The translations under genes were made by a program, and so were the position numbers. The notes beneath the pieces were generated by a model that was given only the letters and a program-made list of their open reading frames with translations, made no database searches and was not told the origin of the DNA. This document shows positions 18,192-27,524 of a DNA stretch of 64,000 nucleotides, one piece after another. Location of the stretch: assembly GCF_003337355.1 (NCBI RefSeq), contig NZ_QPJW01000003.1, positions 489,849 to 553,848 of the forward strand, in the 5' to 3' direction. The DNA comes from Fontibacillus phaseoli. Its GTDB lineage: Bacteria > Bacillota > Bacilli > Paenibacillales > Paenibacillaceae. Every line of letters starts with the position of its first letter. Position 1 is the stretch's first letter.

Positions 18192-18241
18192 AATCTTTAC
18201 ACTGTAAAGATTGTAATGGAATATCTTTACACTGTCAAGAT
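18192..18241. promoter_or_regulatory. Twin TetR operators
   Basis: Site 1 (18192-18212) is a perfect palindrome, AATCTTTACA-C-TGTAAAGATT. Site 2 (18223-18241) is ATCTTTACA-C-TGTCAAGAT, one mismatch. Their centres are 30 bp apart, three helical turns. They sit 23-72 bp upstream of the TetR start codon. Confidence 0.8.
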
Positions 18242-18246
18242 TTAGG

Positions 18247-18276
18247 TAAAATAAAAAAGCCTGAAAGTTCAGGCTT
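18247..18276 (-). terminator. Intrinsic terminator of the SAM-enzyme gene
   Basis: Stem AAGCCTGAA/TTCAGGCTT (18257-18265 with 18268-18276), with T-rich sequence next on the minus strand. Confidence 0.75.
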
Positions 18277-18286
18277 CAAAATACTT

Positions 18287-19171
18287 TTATAAATAACATA
18301 AAATAGACTTCTCTATCCAATACGAAAAAGCGATATCGCGATGATGTTTTTCCACTTCTTTCATTTTTAAGTACAGGTCGATGCCATCGGACACATCATG
18401 CCATAAATCCGTAAACACAAAATCGCATTTCTCCGTAGGCATCTGCGTGCGGGCATATTCAAAAGCATCTGCTTGAATAAGCTTGATCTTATGAGCATTT
18501 TTAAATTGCGGCAATAGGTATCGGCTGAACAAATTTATAACATCTTCATTGAGTTCCACGACCGTAACGCTTTCGACCTCATCTTTTTCGGAAGCCATAT
18601 AGGCATAGTAGCCAAGCCCAAGTCCAAATGTAAGCACATTGCCGAACGCTTGATCAACCGCTTCTTTCATCGTTTCTATTTCGTTGGGCGTAATGGTCAT
18701 CCAGATTCGGCCGTTTTCCAAAATGGCCGGAAACCTGAATTCCGATTCAAAAAATCCGATTTGCGGAATTTGTCGTCCCGCTTCCGTTCGGACGATGTCA
18801 TCGCAAACAAACCCTTCGAAAGATTTATAATGTTCATACTTTAACTCGCTGTTGCCGATTTTTATCGTGGGGATCTTGATATTCTTGTAATAGGGATTGT
18901 CATAATATTCGTTGGCCTCAAGTTTATGAACCATATGGTTAAAATAGTTGTTGAACAAGCCCTTATCCTCGGCACGTTCCACAATATCCAATCCGAAAGC
19001 GGCCGTTAATATGGCAGCGAAGGCATATTCGTAAGAGACCCCGCAAGCAACGATCTCTTCGATTTCATCTTTGTTGACGAAGTCGGGGGCATTATTCAAG
19101 AAATTGCTCAGTAAGGCAAAGACTTTGCGATTTTCGTTTACTATTTGATCCGATACTTGCTTGCGATCCAT
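18287..19171 (-). CDS. SAM-dependent methyltransferase / spermidine-synthase-fold protein
   Basis: 294 residues. The C-terminal half has the Rossmann motif I VLTFGLGLGYYAYMAS (about 178-193). It is followed by the acidic strand-2 end TVVELNEDVINLF and the strand-4 motif DFVFTDLWHD, as in spermidine synthase-like and class I methyltransferases. The N-terminal ~150 residues are helical and unfamiliar. Substrate unknown; the spermidine-synthase resemblance is structural and does not prove polyamine synthesis. Monocistronic with its own terminator. Confidence 0.65.
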   Translation of the reverse strand: MDRKQVSDQIVNENRKVFALLSNFLNNAPDFVNKDEIEEIVACGVSYEYAFAAILTAAFGLDIVERAEDKGLFNNYFNHMVHKLEANEYYDNPYYKNIKIPTIKIGNSELKYEHYKSFEGFVCDDIVRTEAGRQIPQIGFFESEFRFPAILENGRIWMTITPNEIETMKEAVDQAFGNVLTFGLGLGYYAYMASEKDEVESVTVVELNEDVINLFSRYLLPQFKNAHKIKLIQADAFEYARTQMPTEKCDFVFTDLWHDVSDGIDLYLKMKEVEKHHRDIAFSYWIEKSILCYL

Positions 19172-19235
19172 ATTCTCACCTGTTTCTAAGCGATATCATT
19201 CTGCTTTTCATGAATCATCAATAAAACAATACGCT

Positions 19236-19478
19236 TTAAAAACAGGATCGGCAAGTTGTTTCCCCGTATTCCCCGCCGCAGTCGAATGCATTTCCAAACG
19301 ATATCTCCCGAATCGTCTTCAACTGTTTTTCTGTCGGCTCTTCATGGGGATATCCGACCGGCAGCAAAAACAGACAGACGATGTCATCCGGTAAATTCAG
19401 AATCCGGCTTGCTTCCCTCACGTCCACATATCCCACAAAATAACCCGACAAGCCATGAGACACTACCGTCAAAATCAT
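19236..19478 (-). pseudogene. C-terminal fragment of a nitroreductase-family enzyme
   Basis: 80 codons. HGLSGYFVGYVDVREASRIL and then LNLPDDIVCLFLLPVGYP and EEPTEKQLKTIREISFGN match the C-terminal third of FMN nitroreductases, which are ~180-200 residues long. The FMN-binding RRS motif and the first ~120 residues are missing. The upstream sequence (19480-19660) is open in other frames but does not show them. Probably a decayed gene; a small chance exists of a split gene with frameshifts. Confidence 0.6.
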
Positions 19479-19667
19479 ATGCTCATCGGGGTAAGCGGGC
19501 GGGCCTCATGCCGTTCGATGTTCCGATTGCGGGAATATGGGTGTATGAATAAACCCTCAAGAAAGACCGCAAATGGATAGCGATCTTTCTTGGCTTTCAT
19601 TTGTTTGAAATCCTGTCCATCTGCCCTCCTGCCACGCTTGACCGGGTTCATGCAGACCCTCACAGCA

Positions 19668-20546
19668 TTAACGGGTGAAGTAATCAATGAGGATATCGTT
19701 GATTTCATCGGCAATTTCATGATTAATTCCATGCCCCGTATCCTCGAATATGCGCCTGTTCATCTTGTATGTCTGCAGAGCCGCATTTCCTCCAAGGATG
19801 GAAAAAGGATCGGCTTCTCCCACCAGATAGAGTGTCTTGCCGCGAATGCTATCGATCTGCTCATCCTCAAAGCCTTTAACTTTATGAAAACGCATGGCCA
19901 TATTGTTATAGCCCTTTAATAAGTATGTAAAATGCTCCAGAAGCAACGGATTGCCGGTAAAAGCGGAACTGTTTTTCCCGGTAAGCTTGGTTAACAATTT
20001 GATCACATTCCGTTTTGTAGGGAACAGGGCTTCCGGCAGGAATATGCGAAGCATTGTTTTCATCGGATTTCCGGCTGTTCCGGCAGGCACGCTTGAGGCC
20101 ATGGACACGACTTTTCCCACACGCTCCGGTCTGTGGATCGCGTAATATTGGACGAGGTACCCCCCATGCGAAACACCGGCCAGATCGATCCGTTCAAGCC
20201 CGAGTCCATCCAATAGGTCGTCGATCCAACACGCGTCGTCAAACTCTTTAGTATAATTCTCATTGGGCACACTCTTTCCGGGCCCGCCCAGCGTATCCAC
20301 CGCGAACAATCGAAAATGAGGCGCCAGTGCGGCGGCATTGTAAATCCACATCAAGGCGGAATCATCCCCTACGCCATGAAAAAGCATAACTGGAGGTGCA
20401 TCCTCTTTACCGAACACATTTACATGAGTAACGCCGTAGCGCGTAGGAATCTTGGTTGGCAGAACCTCCGTGCCCCATGCTTCAAGCAAACGGTCATAGG
20501 TTCTTAGGATGTTCTCTTCAGCCTTTGGCGTTCTGTAGATTTTCAT
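19668..20546 (-). CDS. Alpha/beta hydrolase
   Basis: 292 residues. Oxyanion region PPVMLFHGVG (51-60), nucleophile elbow AGVSHGG with Ser 126, acid loop LVGEADPFS and catalytic His in DTGHGINHE near the C-terminus complete the triad. No signal peptide, so cytoplasmic. The gene starts 5 nt after the TetR gene at 20552-21181 and is its likely target. Ester or amide substrate unknown. Confidence 0.85.
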   Translation of the reverse strand: MKIYRTPKAEENILRTYDRLLEAWGTEVLPTKIPTRYGVTHVNVFGKEDAPPVMLFHGVGDDSALMWIYNAAALAPHFRLFAVDTLGGPGKSVPNENYTKEFDDACWIDDLLDGLGLERIDLAGVSHGGYLVQYYAIHRPERVGKVVSMASSVPAGTAGNPMKTMLRIFLPEALFPTKRNVIKLLTKLTGKNSSAFTGNPLLLEHFTYLLKGYNNMAMRFHKVKGFEDEQIDSIRGKTLYLVGEADPFSILGGNAALQTYKMNRRIFEDTGHGINHEIADEINDILIDYFTR

Positions 20547-20551
20547 ATATG

Positions 20552-21181
20552 CTATTCCTCCTTACAAATATGCTGAGCGAAAAAGCGTCTCAATAGTTCA
20601 GACAGCTCAATCCGTGCCGCCGTCCTTTCCTCATCCTCAGCCAGGCCGGGGCCTGAAAAATATTTGTGAAATACATACAGAATCATGGATTGATACTCAG
20701 CCGCCAGAAGCTCCGGATCGTCTCCTTCCATAAATCCTTTGTCCCGCATCCGGGTAAACACATGCTTATGATGCTCAAGCGGGACGGTAAAGAGAAGTTG
20801 CCGATAAATTTCGGCCGCCTTGGAACTTCTTTGCTTTTCTATCGTCAGCATCCGAATCAGTTTATTGATTTTTCCTTCCAGTAAATAGCCCTCCATATAA
20901 GCAACCCCGGCAAAAACAAATTTCTCGCACTCGATCCTTGAAGCAGCATCCAGCGCTTGGATAAACTGGACTTTGCGTATCTGCGTCCATTGCTCCGACT
21001 GGTCGAACAGGGAATGCAGAATGTCCTCCTTGTTCTTGAAATGATAATAAATGGAGCTTTCCTTGATCCCCACCGCCTTCCCTATATCCCTAATGGAGAC
21101 GGTGGTATAACCATCTACGCAAAACAGGTCCAAAGCGGCGTCCATAATCCTATTTTTTGTACTTTGTTCAGGTTGTTTCAT
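20552..21181 (-). CDS. TetR/AcrR-family regulator of the hydrolase operon
   Basis: 209 residues. HTH at about 20-50: YTTVSIRDIGKAVGIKESSIYYHFKNKEDIL. Ligand domain unassigned. First gene of a two-gene operon with the alpha/beta hydrolase. Two mirror-image palindromes at 21199-21241, next to the promoter side of the gene, are the likely autoregulatory operators. Confidence 0.88.
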   Translation of the reverse strand: MKQPEQSTKNRIMDAALDLFCVDGYTTVSIRDIGKAVGIKESSIYYHFKNKEDILHSLFDQSEQWTQIRKVQFIQALDAASRIECEKFVFAGVAYMEGYLLEGKINKLIRMLTIEKQRSSKAAEIYRQLLFTVPLEHHKHVFTRMRDKGFMEGDDPELLAAEYQSMILYVFHKYFSGPGLAEDEERTAARIELSELLRRFFAQHICKEE

Positions 21182-21198
21182 AGGCCTCCTTATATAGA

Positions 21199-21241
21199 CT
21201 AACAGTTGTTAGGTAACTTAAGTCTATCTAACAACTGTTAG
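21199..21241. promoter_or_regulatory. Paired TetR operators, mirror-image copies
   Basis: CTAACAGTTGTTAG (21199-21212) and its exact reverse complement CTAACAACTGTTAG (21228-21241), centres 29 bp apart. Each is itself CTAACA-N2-TGTTAG. Located 18-60 bp upstream of the TetR start. Confidence 0.82.
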
Positions 21242-21275
21242 ATTGTCAAATCTGCGCAAGGACTTGCCGATATAA

Positions 21276-21307
21276 CTGCAAAAGCCTCCATTTGGCTATG
21301 GAGGCTT
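21276..21307 (-). terminator. Intrinsic terminator of the FtsX-type ABC operon
   Basis: Stem AAGCCTCCAT/ATGGAGGCTT (21282-21291 with 21298-21307) with TTTT on the minus strand, 68 nt after the permease stop. Confidence 0.7.
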
Positions 21308-21374
21308 ACTTCGACTCTGCTATTTTCAGGACTTGTTCTTGCGAAAGCGATCAGGGTATCTTCTTATATTACGG

Positions 21375-24300
21375 CTACTCGACACTTTTTAGCGCCTCCA
21401 CCATGTTGATCCGGTTCAACGTGCGATTGGTCATCCAATTGACAACAACAGCAAAGCAGAACGTAATCGCGGCTGAAATCAGATAGCTGACAAGCTCTAC
21501 ATGCACGGCGAAATACATGGCCGGCATATTAAGCGCGGTGGTGAGGAATCCGCTTAGAATCCGCCCCACCGGCAATCCAATAAGGATACCTATTAAAGTT
21601 AGGATCAGCGATTCTTTATTAACGTATTGGTGCACTTCCTTATCATAGAACCCCAACACCTTAATGGTTGCGAGCTCCCGATTGCGTTCCGAGATATTCG
21701 TGTTCGAGAGCGTAAACAGCACCACAAAGGCGAGTCCTCCCGCCATGACCGTGATCAGCAATACGACCGCGTTGATCAGATCGAATCCGAAATCCGCCCT
21801 CAGCGCGGCCGTGCTGACGGCGGAAAGCACGGAGTCGTTCTCAAGAAGAGTTTCCGCATAAGCGGCCTGATCCGTACCGGCATCCGACAGATGCGCAAGC
21901 ACGCCGTTCGAAACATACTTGCCAAACAGGGTTTCATACAGCTTCTGCGTCATATATACGGTATTGCCCAGATAATTCTGCACTACATCCGATACGACCG
22001 CCTCCTGCTGCACAAGCCCCATATCCTGTAATGACACGGTATTGCCCGGTTTTAGGCCGAGACTTCGCGCCGCGCTCCGCGTTATCAATACGCCTTCGTC
22101 ATCCGGATCAATTAGCTTTCCGTCCAGATTCTCAATGCTAATATATTCCCTTAAGGCGGCGCCCTCCGGGATCACCATCAACTGCACCTTTTCACCCTTT
22201 TCGTTACCATTGATCACCTTCACGCTTTCAATCCGCAGGTTCACGTAATCCTCGATCTGGCTGTCGGCAGACATCTGCCCAGTCAACTCATCGTTAGCAT
22301 CATCTTCAAAAACGGCCATCAAATCATAATGGTAGATGTTCTCGTACTGCTTTGGCGCCAAGTCCACAATGGAGTCCTTAATCGCAAAACCGCAGAGAAT
22401 CAGGGCGGTGCAGCCCATGATCCCCCCAATCGTCATGAACAGCCGCTTTTTATACCGGAACAAATTCCGCACGGTCACCTTGTTCAGAAATTTCAGGCGG
22501 TTCCAGATCCCGGGGATTCGCTCCAAAAATACGCGGGCCCCTGCTCGCGGCGCCTTGGGACGCATGAGAGCTGCAGGCATTTTTACCAGTTCGCTGCGGC
22601 AGGCGAGTATGGTGGCTCCCACGATCCCCGCGATGAACAGCAACACCCCTCCCACGCCATAAAGCAGGTCAAAACGAAGATGAACTTGTGGGAGGCTGTA
22701 TAGCTCCTCCAAAACAACCGATACAAATTTAGGCATGAAAACAAAGCCGAACAAATCGCCCAAAACGCCGCCGAGCAGGCAAGCCATAAGGGCAAACAGA
22801 ATATATTTGCGATATACGGCTCCATTTCCAAACCCCAATGCCTTGTAAGTCCCGATCAGTCCGCGTTCTTCCTCCACCATTCGTGTCATCGCGGTAAGGC
22901 TCATGAGAATCGCAACAAGCAAAAAGATCACGGGAAAAACCTTTCCCACCGCTTCGATGGAGGACAAGTCGCTGGTAAGACTGGAATAGCTGTCGATCGA
23001 AGTCCGGTCCTGAACATACCACTGGGTCATATCCAAGTTGTCCAGCTCTGCGTAAGCATCGGATAGTTTTTGTTCGGCCTCTTCCTTTTTACCGACGTAT
23101 TCCTGCTCTTGTTCCTTTAACTCCGCTTCGCCTTCAGCCAATTCTTCTTTGCCGTCGGCCATCTCTTTCCTGGCATCCGCGATTTTGTCTTTGGCATCCG
23201 CCTCTTCCGCGTTCAACTTCGCCTCGCCTTTGGAGAGTTCGGCCTTTCCGTCAGCCAGTTCGGCTTTGCCGTCTTTAAGCTCCGCTTGTTGGCTGGCTAT
23301 GGTCCGGCGGGCAGCTTCGATCTGCGTCTCTCCTGCGGAGAGCTTCGCTTCGGCTTTGGCTAACTTCTGCAGACCCGATTCCTTTTGCTCCCTATAGGCG
23401 CTCTTCTGATCATCAAGCGCCTGCTGGCCGCCGATCACCTTGCCCATGCCCAGCGCGGCCCGCACACCGGCATCCCCCTGTCCCGGAAGCGCACCTGCAA
23501 GAGCAGCGCTCTCGGCCCCGGTTCCCGCCGCGATATCACTTTCATCCGCCCCGGTTGCTGCCAATGAAGCCGCTGAATTCACCAGCGCATTCCATTCCTT
23601 GTCGGGCCACAAGTCGCCATAAGAGCTTTTTAACCCCGCAACTTGCGGCTCCAGCTTCATGCGTGCCCCATCCAATTGTCCCTGGGCCTCATCCAACTGC
23701 CGTCCGGCTGCGGCGAACCGTGCTTCAGCCTGCTGCCGCTCTTCTGCCAACTGCTGTCTGCCCTCTTTTATCTTTTGGGCATTCGCCTTCAGCTCGGCCT
23801 CGCCTTTTCTTAGCCGGGCTTCGCCCTCTGCCAGTTGTTCCTCAGCCTTCGCCAGTTTCTGCTTGGTGCTGTTGATTTTCGAACGGGCCTCGGCAATTTT
23901 CTTCGCCGCTTTCTTCTCTTCGTCGGCAAGCGTAACCTCGCCATTCGCCAGTTCCTTTCTGACCTGGGCGATATCGTCCCAGGCGCCCGCAAATTTCTTG
24001 TCTGCTTCCGCAAATTTGTCATCCATGGTAGTCTCGGCGTCTTCGAGTTTCGTCCGCGCCTCTTGCAAAACAGAGTCGTAACGAGCTTTCTCCCGCTGTG
24101 CTTTGATGCGGCTTTCAATATTACCGATGGCGGACTGGACCGCCCGGTCATATTCATCGGAATAGCTGTCCATCTCCCGTGTTCCATCCAAAACAATATA
24201 AGCCGCGGTATAAATATCGCTGCTCACATTCTCGGGAGTTATAAAAAATGTATAGTCCGTGGATGCGGAAGAACGGAATATATTTTCGGCGCCGCTCCCC

Positions 24301-24971
24301 TGGATATCCATCGGATCCAACACTGCGCCTGTAATGGTATAGCTTGTATTGGCAAGGGTTGGAGCCTTCTTTTCCTCCAGGCCCATCTCGATATCTTGGT
24401 CCATATCTAAATCCATATCCGGGTCAAGGCCACCGCTCTCGTCCGGAACGTCTTTAGCGTCAGTTACTTTCGGTGTCTCTTCGGCAGGAACGTCGCTGTC
24501 TTCCTCAACCTCTTCTTTTATGGTCAAGGTATCGCCTATGGATTTGCCGCTTTCTTCCAGGTATTTTTGCGTAACGGCGATTTCCCCCGCTTTGCTTGGC
24601 AAGGTTCCTTCCAGCAAGAAAGGGGCATTTAACCCCTTCGGGCTCAACACGTTTAATTCCGTGCTCTTGCGGATTCCATCCACATCCGTATGAGCCGTTT
24701 CGCTGTACCCGCCTTCCGCAGTCTCGACTCCATCTACCTGCGCCAAGGCTTTCACATCTTCTTCGGTCAGCCCCAGGGTAGACAAGACCCGGATGTCAAA
24801 CAGCTTTTGTTCGTCATAAAATTTATCCGCGGAGTAATACATATCGAGGCAGGCCGCGTACAGACCTGTCAGCATGCCTACGCCGAGTGCCGTGATCAAC
24901 ATAATGGATAAAAAACGTTTCCAGCCCTTTTGGATAGAGCGCAGGATGTCTTTTTGGTATGCTTTGTTCAT
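21375..24971 (-). CDS. Giant FtsX-type ABC permease with long coiled coil
   Basis: 1198 residues. An N-terminal membrane helix (about 20-38) and a MacB-type extracellular domain are followed by a long heptad-rich segment (about 290-680, rich in K, A, E, with repeated LADGKAELADGKAEL and GEAELK units like those of YhgE/Pip proteins). Then come two FtsX domains with four-helix cores (about 690-830 and 1080-1190). It lies 3 nt after the ATPase gene and works with it. Transporters of this type usually act on envelope lipids, peptides or cell-wall enzymes rather than import. The divergent TetR gene (25853) suggests drug- or peptide-induced expression. Confidence 0.85.
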   Translation of the reverse strand: MNKAYQKDILRSIQKGWKRFLSIMLITALGVGMLTGLYAACLDMYYSADKFYDEQKLFDIRVLSTLGLTEEDVKALAQVDGVETAEGGYSETAHTDVDGIRKSTELNVLSPKGLNAPFLLEGTLPSKAGEIAVTQKYLEESGKSIGDTLTIKEEVEEDSDVPAEETPKVTDAKDVPDESGGLDPDMDLDMDQDIEMGLEEKKAPTLANTSYTITGAVLDPMDIQGSGAENIFRSSASTDYTFFITPENVSSDIYTAAYIVLDGTREMDSYSDEYDRAVQSAIGNIESRIKAQREKARYDSVLQEARTKLEDAETTMDDKFAEADKKFAGAWDDIAQVRKELANGEVTLADEEKKAAKKIAEARSKINSTKQKLAKAEEQLAEGEARLRKGEAELKANAQKIKEGRQQLAEERQQAEARFAAAGRQLDEAQGQLDGARMKLEPQVAGLKSSYGDLWPDKEWNALVNSAASLAATGADESDIAAGTGAESAALAGALPGQGDAGVRAALGMGKVIGGQQALDDQKSAYREQKESGLQKLAKAEAKLSAGETQIEAARRTIASQQAELKDGKAELADGKAELSKGEAKLNAEEADAKDKIADARKEMADGKEELAEGEAELKEQEQEYVGKKEEAEQKLSDAYAELDNLDMTQWYVQDRTSIDSYSSLTSDLSSIEAVGKVFPVIFLLVAILMSLTAMTRMVEEERGLIGTYKALGFGNGAVYRKYILFALMACLLGGVLGDLFGFVFMPKFVSVVLEELYSLPQVHLRFDLLYGVGGVLLFIAGIVGATILACRSELVKMPAALMRPKAPRAGARVFLERIPGIWNRLKFLNKVTVRNLFRYKKRLFMTIGGIMGCTALILCGFAIKDSIVDLAPKQYENIYHYDLMAVFEDDANDELTGQMSADSQIEDYVNLRIESVKVINGNEKGEKVQLMVIPEGAALREYISIENLDGKLIDPDDEGVLITRSAARSLGLKPGNTVSLQDMGLVQQEAVVSDVVQNYLGNTVYMTQKLYETLFGKYVSNGVLAHLSDAGTDQAAYAETLLENDSVLSAVSTAALRADFGFDLINAVVLLITVMAGGLAFVVLFTLSNTNISERNRELATIKVLGFYDKEVHQYVNKESLILTLIGILIGLPVGRILSGFLTTALNMPAMYFAVHVELVSYLISAAITFCFAVVVNWMTNRTLNRINMVEALKSVE

Positions 24972-24974
24972 GCC

Positions 24975-25676
24975 TTACCACTCAATCTGCGCAATGGGTA
25001 CAGGCTGCTCATTTCGGGCAGTCTTTACAACCTTGCCGCTTTTAAAGTGAATGACCTTGTCAGCCATGGGGGCCAAGGCGGAGTTATGCGTAATGAGTAA
25101 TACGGTGATTTTCTCCCGGCGGCAAGTATCCTGCAGAAGCTGCAAAATCTGCTTCCCGGTATTGTAATCCAGTGCGCCCGTGGGTTCATCGCATAACAGC
25201 AGCTTTGGATTTTTCGCAAGGGCACGGGCGATGGATACGCGCTGTTGCTCGCCGCCGGACAGTTGCGCGGGGAAATTGCTCATACGATCTCCAAGTCCTA
25301 CTTTATCCAGCGTTTCTGCTGCGTTAAGCGAGTTCTCGCAAATTTGTGCGGCCAGCTCCACGTTCTCCAGTGCCGTCAAATTCGGCACCAGATTATAGAA
25401 CTGGAATACGAAGCCGATATCCGTACGGCGATAGCCCACCAGTTGCTTGTGGTTGTACTTGGAGATGTTTTCACCGTCCACGATGACATCGCCTGAAGAT
25501 GCGGTATCCATCCCGCCCAATATGTTCAAGGCCGTGGTCTTACCGGCACCGGAAGCCCCCAAAATAACCGCCAGTTCGCCTCTTTCGATCGAGAAGCTCG
25601 CATCGTCGAGCGCCCGGATCGCCACACCTTCGGACGCGTATTCTTTTATCACATGATTGAATTCGATATATGCCAC
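24975..25676 (-). CDS. ABC transporter ATPase (MacB/LolD-type)
   Basis: 233 residues. Walker [13 protein letters not shown] (about 36-47), Q-loop [17 protein letters not shown], signature [15 protein letters not shown], Walker [14 protein letters not shown] and switch His in LLITHNSAL: all catalytic residues present. First gene of the operon with the FtsX-type permease, 3 nt apart. Divergent from the TetR gene at 25853. Confidence 0.92.
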   Translation of the reverse strand: MAYIEFNHVIKEYASEGVAIRALDDASFSIERGELAVILGASGAGKTTALNILGGMDTASSGDVIVDGENISKYNHKQLVGYRRTDIGFVFQFYNLVPNLTALENVELAAQICENSLNAAETLDKVGLGDRMSNFPAQLSGGEQQRVSIARALAKNPKLLLCDEPTGALDYNTGKQILQLLQDTCRREKITVLLITHNSALAPMADKVIHFKSGKVVKTARNEQPVPIAQIEW

Positions 25677-25730
25677 CTGATTCTCTCCTTCAAGTGTTTG
25701 ACTTTTTTCTGTTAAAATAATAGCTTAAAG

Positions 25731-25779
25731 ACAACGTGTTGTTTTTACAACCATCAGATGATTTTGAAACGCTGGTTTC
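25731..25779. promoter_or_regulatory. Candidate operators between the ABC operon and its TetR gene
   Basis: The 176-bp divergent region holds ACAAC-GT-GTTGT (25731-25742) with a further inverted half ACAAC (25747-25751), and GAAAC-GCTG-GTTTC (25766-25779). These short dyads lie where a repressor would control both promoters. Which one is used cannot be told. Confidence 0.4.
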
Positions 25780-25852
25780 ACAACATTTCACCTTCAAAAT
25801 GTCGATTTTGAATCAAAACGATGGAGCCTGATAGGGAGGGGGGATTGGCATT

Positions 25853-26416
25853 ATGAAAGAAATGAAGCAAGACAGAAAAACGCGATATACCCGGATGGTG
25901 CTGCAGGACAGTCTGATCGAACTCATGAAGATAAAGCCGATCAACAAAATTACCATTAAAGAATTGTGCGAAAATGCGGATATCAACCGGACGACCTTTT
26001 ACGCGCATTATACGGACCCCTACGATCTTCTCCGTAAAATCGAGAATGAAGCCTTATCATGGGCAAAGGAGTCGCTTGCCACCCTCATCAAAACAGGCAG
26101 ACACGAGGCCTTGCAGGTTTTGGAGGAGGTCTTCCAATACTTCGTCGAGAACAGCAATCACCTTCAAGTCCTGATGAGTGAACAAGGCGATATTCATTTC
26201 CAGAGGCAGCTAATTACACTGATCTATCAAGAGTGCGGTATCAACCCCTCTGCCGAACCTAACGGAAATATGGATACGAAGGAATTTTACTTTATCTTCA
26301 TTGTGACCGGAAGCGTCGGTCTCATACAGCACTGGCTGAAACATGACCTAAACAAATCCGCGAAAGAAATGGCGGAGATTATCTATACCATGGCTTCGCA
26401 GTGGTTTCCGGAGTAA
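25853..26416 (+). CDS. TetR/AcrR-family regulator
   Basis: 187 residues. HTH NKITIKELCENADINRTTFYAHYTDPYDLL (about 31-60). The helical C-terminal domain resembles the TetR_C_8 type common in Firmicutes (EEVFQYFVENSNHLQVLM, then FIFIVTGSVGLIQHWL). Strong GGAGGGGGG site before the ATG. Divergent from the ABC operon and probably its regulator. Ends before the shared terminator at 26484. Confidence 0.88.
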   Translation: MKEMKQDRKTRYTRMVLQDSLIELMKIKPINKITIKELCENADINRTTFYAHYTDPYDLLRKIENEALSWAKESLATLIKTGRHEALQVLEEVFQYFVENSNHLQVLMSEQGDIHFQRQLITLIYQECGINPSAEPNGNMDTKEFYFIFIVTGSVGLIQHWLKHDLNKSAKEMAEIIYTMASQWFPE

Positions 26417-26483
26417 TTGATCCGCATTCTTCGCGCGGTATAAAATGGGGACGCGAATCGTTCGCGCCCCCTAAGTGCACGAG

Positions 26484-26525
26484 AAAAAGAAAAACGCTTG
26501 GGCTCAATGCCCAAGCGTTCTTTTT
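26484..26525. terminator. Bidirectional intrinsic terminator
   Basis: 11-bp perfect stem AACGCTTGGGC/GCCCAAGCGTT (26493-26503 with 26509-26519), A-run on the left and T-run on the right. Serves both the TetR gene (+) and the aldo/keto reductase gene (-). Confidence 0.88.
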
Positions 26526-26529
26526 AAAA

Positions 26530-27507
26530 TCAAGGCAAGCTTATGCCGCGAGAACTAACGTACAAGGCGTACCATTCATCACGGCTTAAGTTGACGTTTT
26601 CCGCGTCAGCACAAGCCTGAATCCGGGAAGGATCCGTTGTGCCGATGATTGGTTGAATCGCGGCGGGATGTTTCATTAGCCAAGCAAGCACAATCGCTTC
26701 CCGTGAAGTTTGCTTCTCTTCGGCCAACCGATTCACTAGTAGAGCCGTATTTTTCACATGCTCGCTTGCGTCTTGAAGACTGGCTCCCGAATACAAGCCT
26801 TTGGCCAGCGAACCCCAAGCTTGCAGCTGAATGTTTTCCGTCTGGCAATATTCAAGCGTACCCTCCGGGAAAATATTATTTCGCGCCGCATCTTGGTTCA
26901 CATGGATGCCGGTTTCGAGCCAACCGATTTTGTGGAGGCTCAGCTCCAATTGGTTTACCGCCAGTTTTTCGCTGCAATGATTTTGTAATAAACGAATCTG
27001 TCCGGCGCTCATATTAGAAACGCCAAAATAACGGGCTTTTCCGGACGCTTTTAGCTGATGAAAGGCTTCACCCACTTCCCGCGCGTCCATGAGCGCATCC
27101 GGGCGATGCAAGAGCAGAACATCCAAGTAGTCAATTCCCAGCCTGGAAAGAATACCGTCCACACTCTCCAAAATATATTCCTTTGAAAAATCGTACCGTG
27201 CCGGAATGCCGTTTGCTTCATCCGGAAAGCGAATTCCTAATTTCGACTGAATGATCATCTGTTCTCTTAAGGCCGGTTTTTCCTTTAACACTTGACCAAA
27301 GACGGTCTCGGCCTTGCCGAACGCATAAATATCCGCATGATCAAACATATGGATGCCGCTGGCCAAAGCAGTTTCCACTGCTTCCTGCGCCTGTTTTACA
27401 TGTTCGGATTGGATGGGATCATGGCTCCATCCTCCGCCAAGCCCCATACATCCCAAAATAAGCCGGCTTGCGTTCAAGCCGTGATTATGAATTGGCAATA
27501 CTGTCAT
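26530..27507 (-). CDS. Aldo/keto reductase (YdhF-like)
   Basis: 325 residues from ATG 27507 (GTG 27516 is possible). NAD(P)H-dependent carbonyl reductase fold. The catalytic tetrad is visible: Asp and Tyr in FDHADIY, Lys in IQSKLGIR, His in LLLHRPD. The cofactor-binding end is PIIGTTDPSRIQ. Follows the GH13 enzyme by only ~17 nt on the same strand, so it is probably the last gene of the LacI-controlled sugar locus, reducing a sugar-derived carbonyl. The terminator at 26484 closes the operon. Confidence 0.88.
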   Translation of the reverse strand: MTVLPIHNHGLNASRLILGCMGLGGGWSHDPIQSEHVKQAQEAVETALASGIHMFDHADIYAFGKAETVFGQVLKEKPALREQMIIQSKLGIRFPDEANGIPARYDFSKEYILESVDGILSRLGIDYLDVLLLHRPDALMDAREVGEAFHQLKASGKARYFGVSNMSAGQIRLLQNHCSEKLAVNQLELSLHKIGWLETGIHVNQDAARNNIFPEGTLEYCQTENIQLQAWGSLAKGLYSGASLQDASEHVKNTALLVNRLAEEKQTSREAIVLAWLMKHPAAIQPIIGTTDPSRIQACADAENVNLSRDEWYALYVSSRGISLP

Positions 27508-27524
27508 CTCAAGCACATCCCCTG

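Noticed and set aside
19475..19732. 85-codon minus-strand frame between the nitroreductase fragment and the hydrolase
   Set aside because: It begins inside the hydrolase gene in another frame, and its sequence resembles no part of a nitroreductase convincingly.
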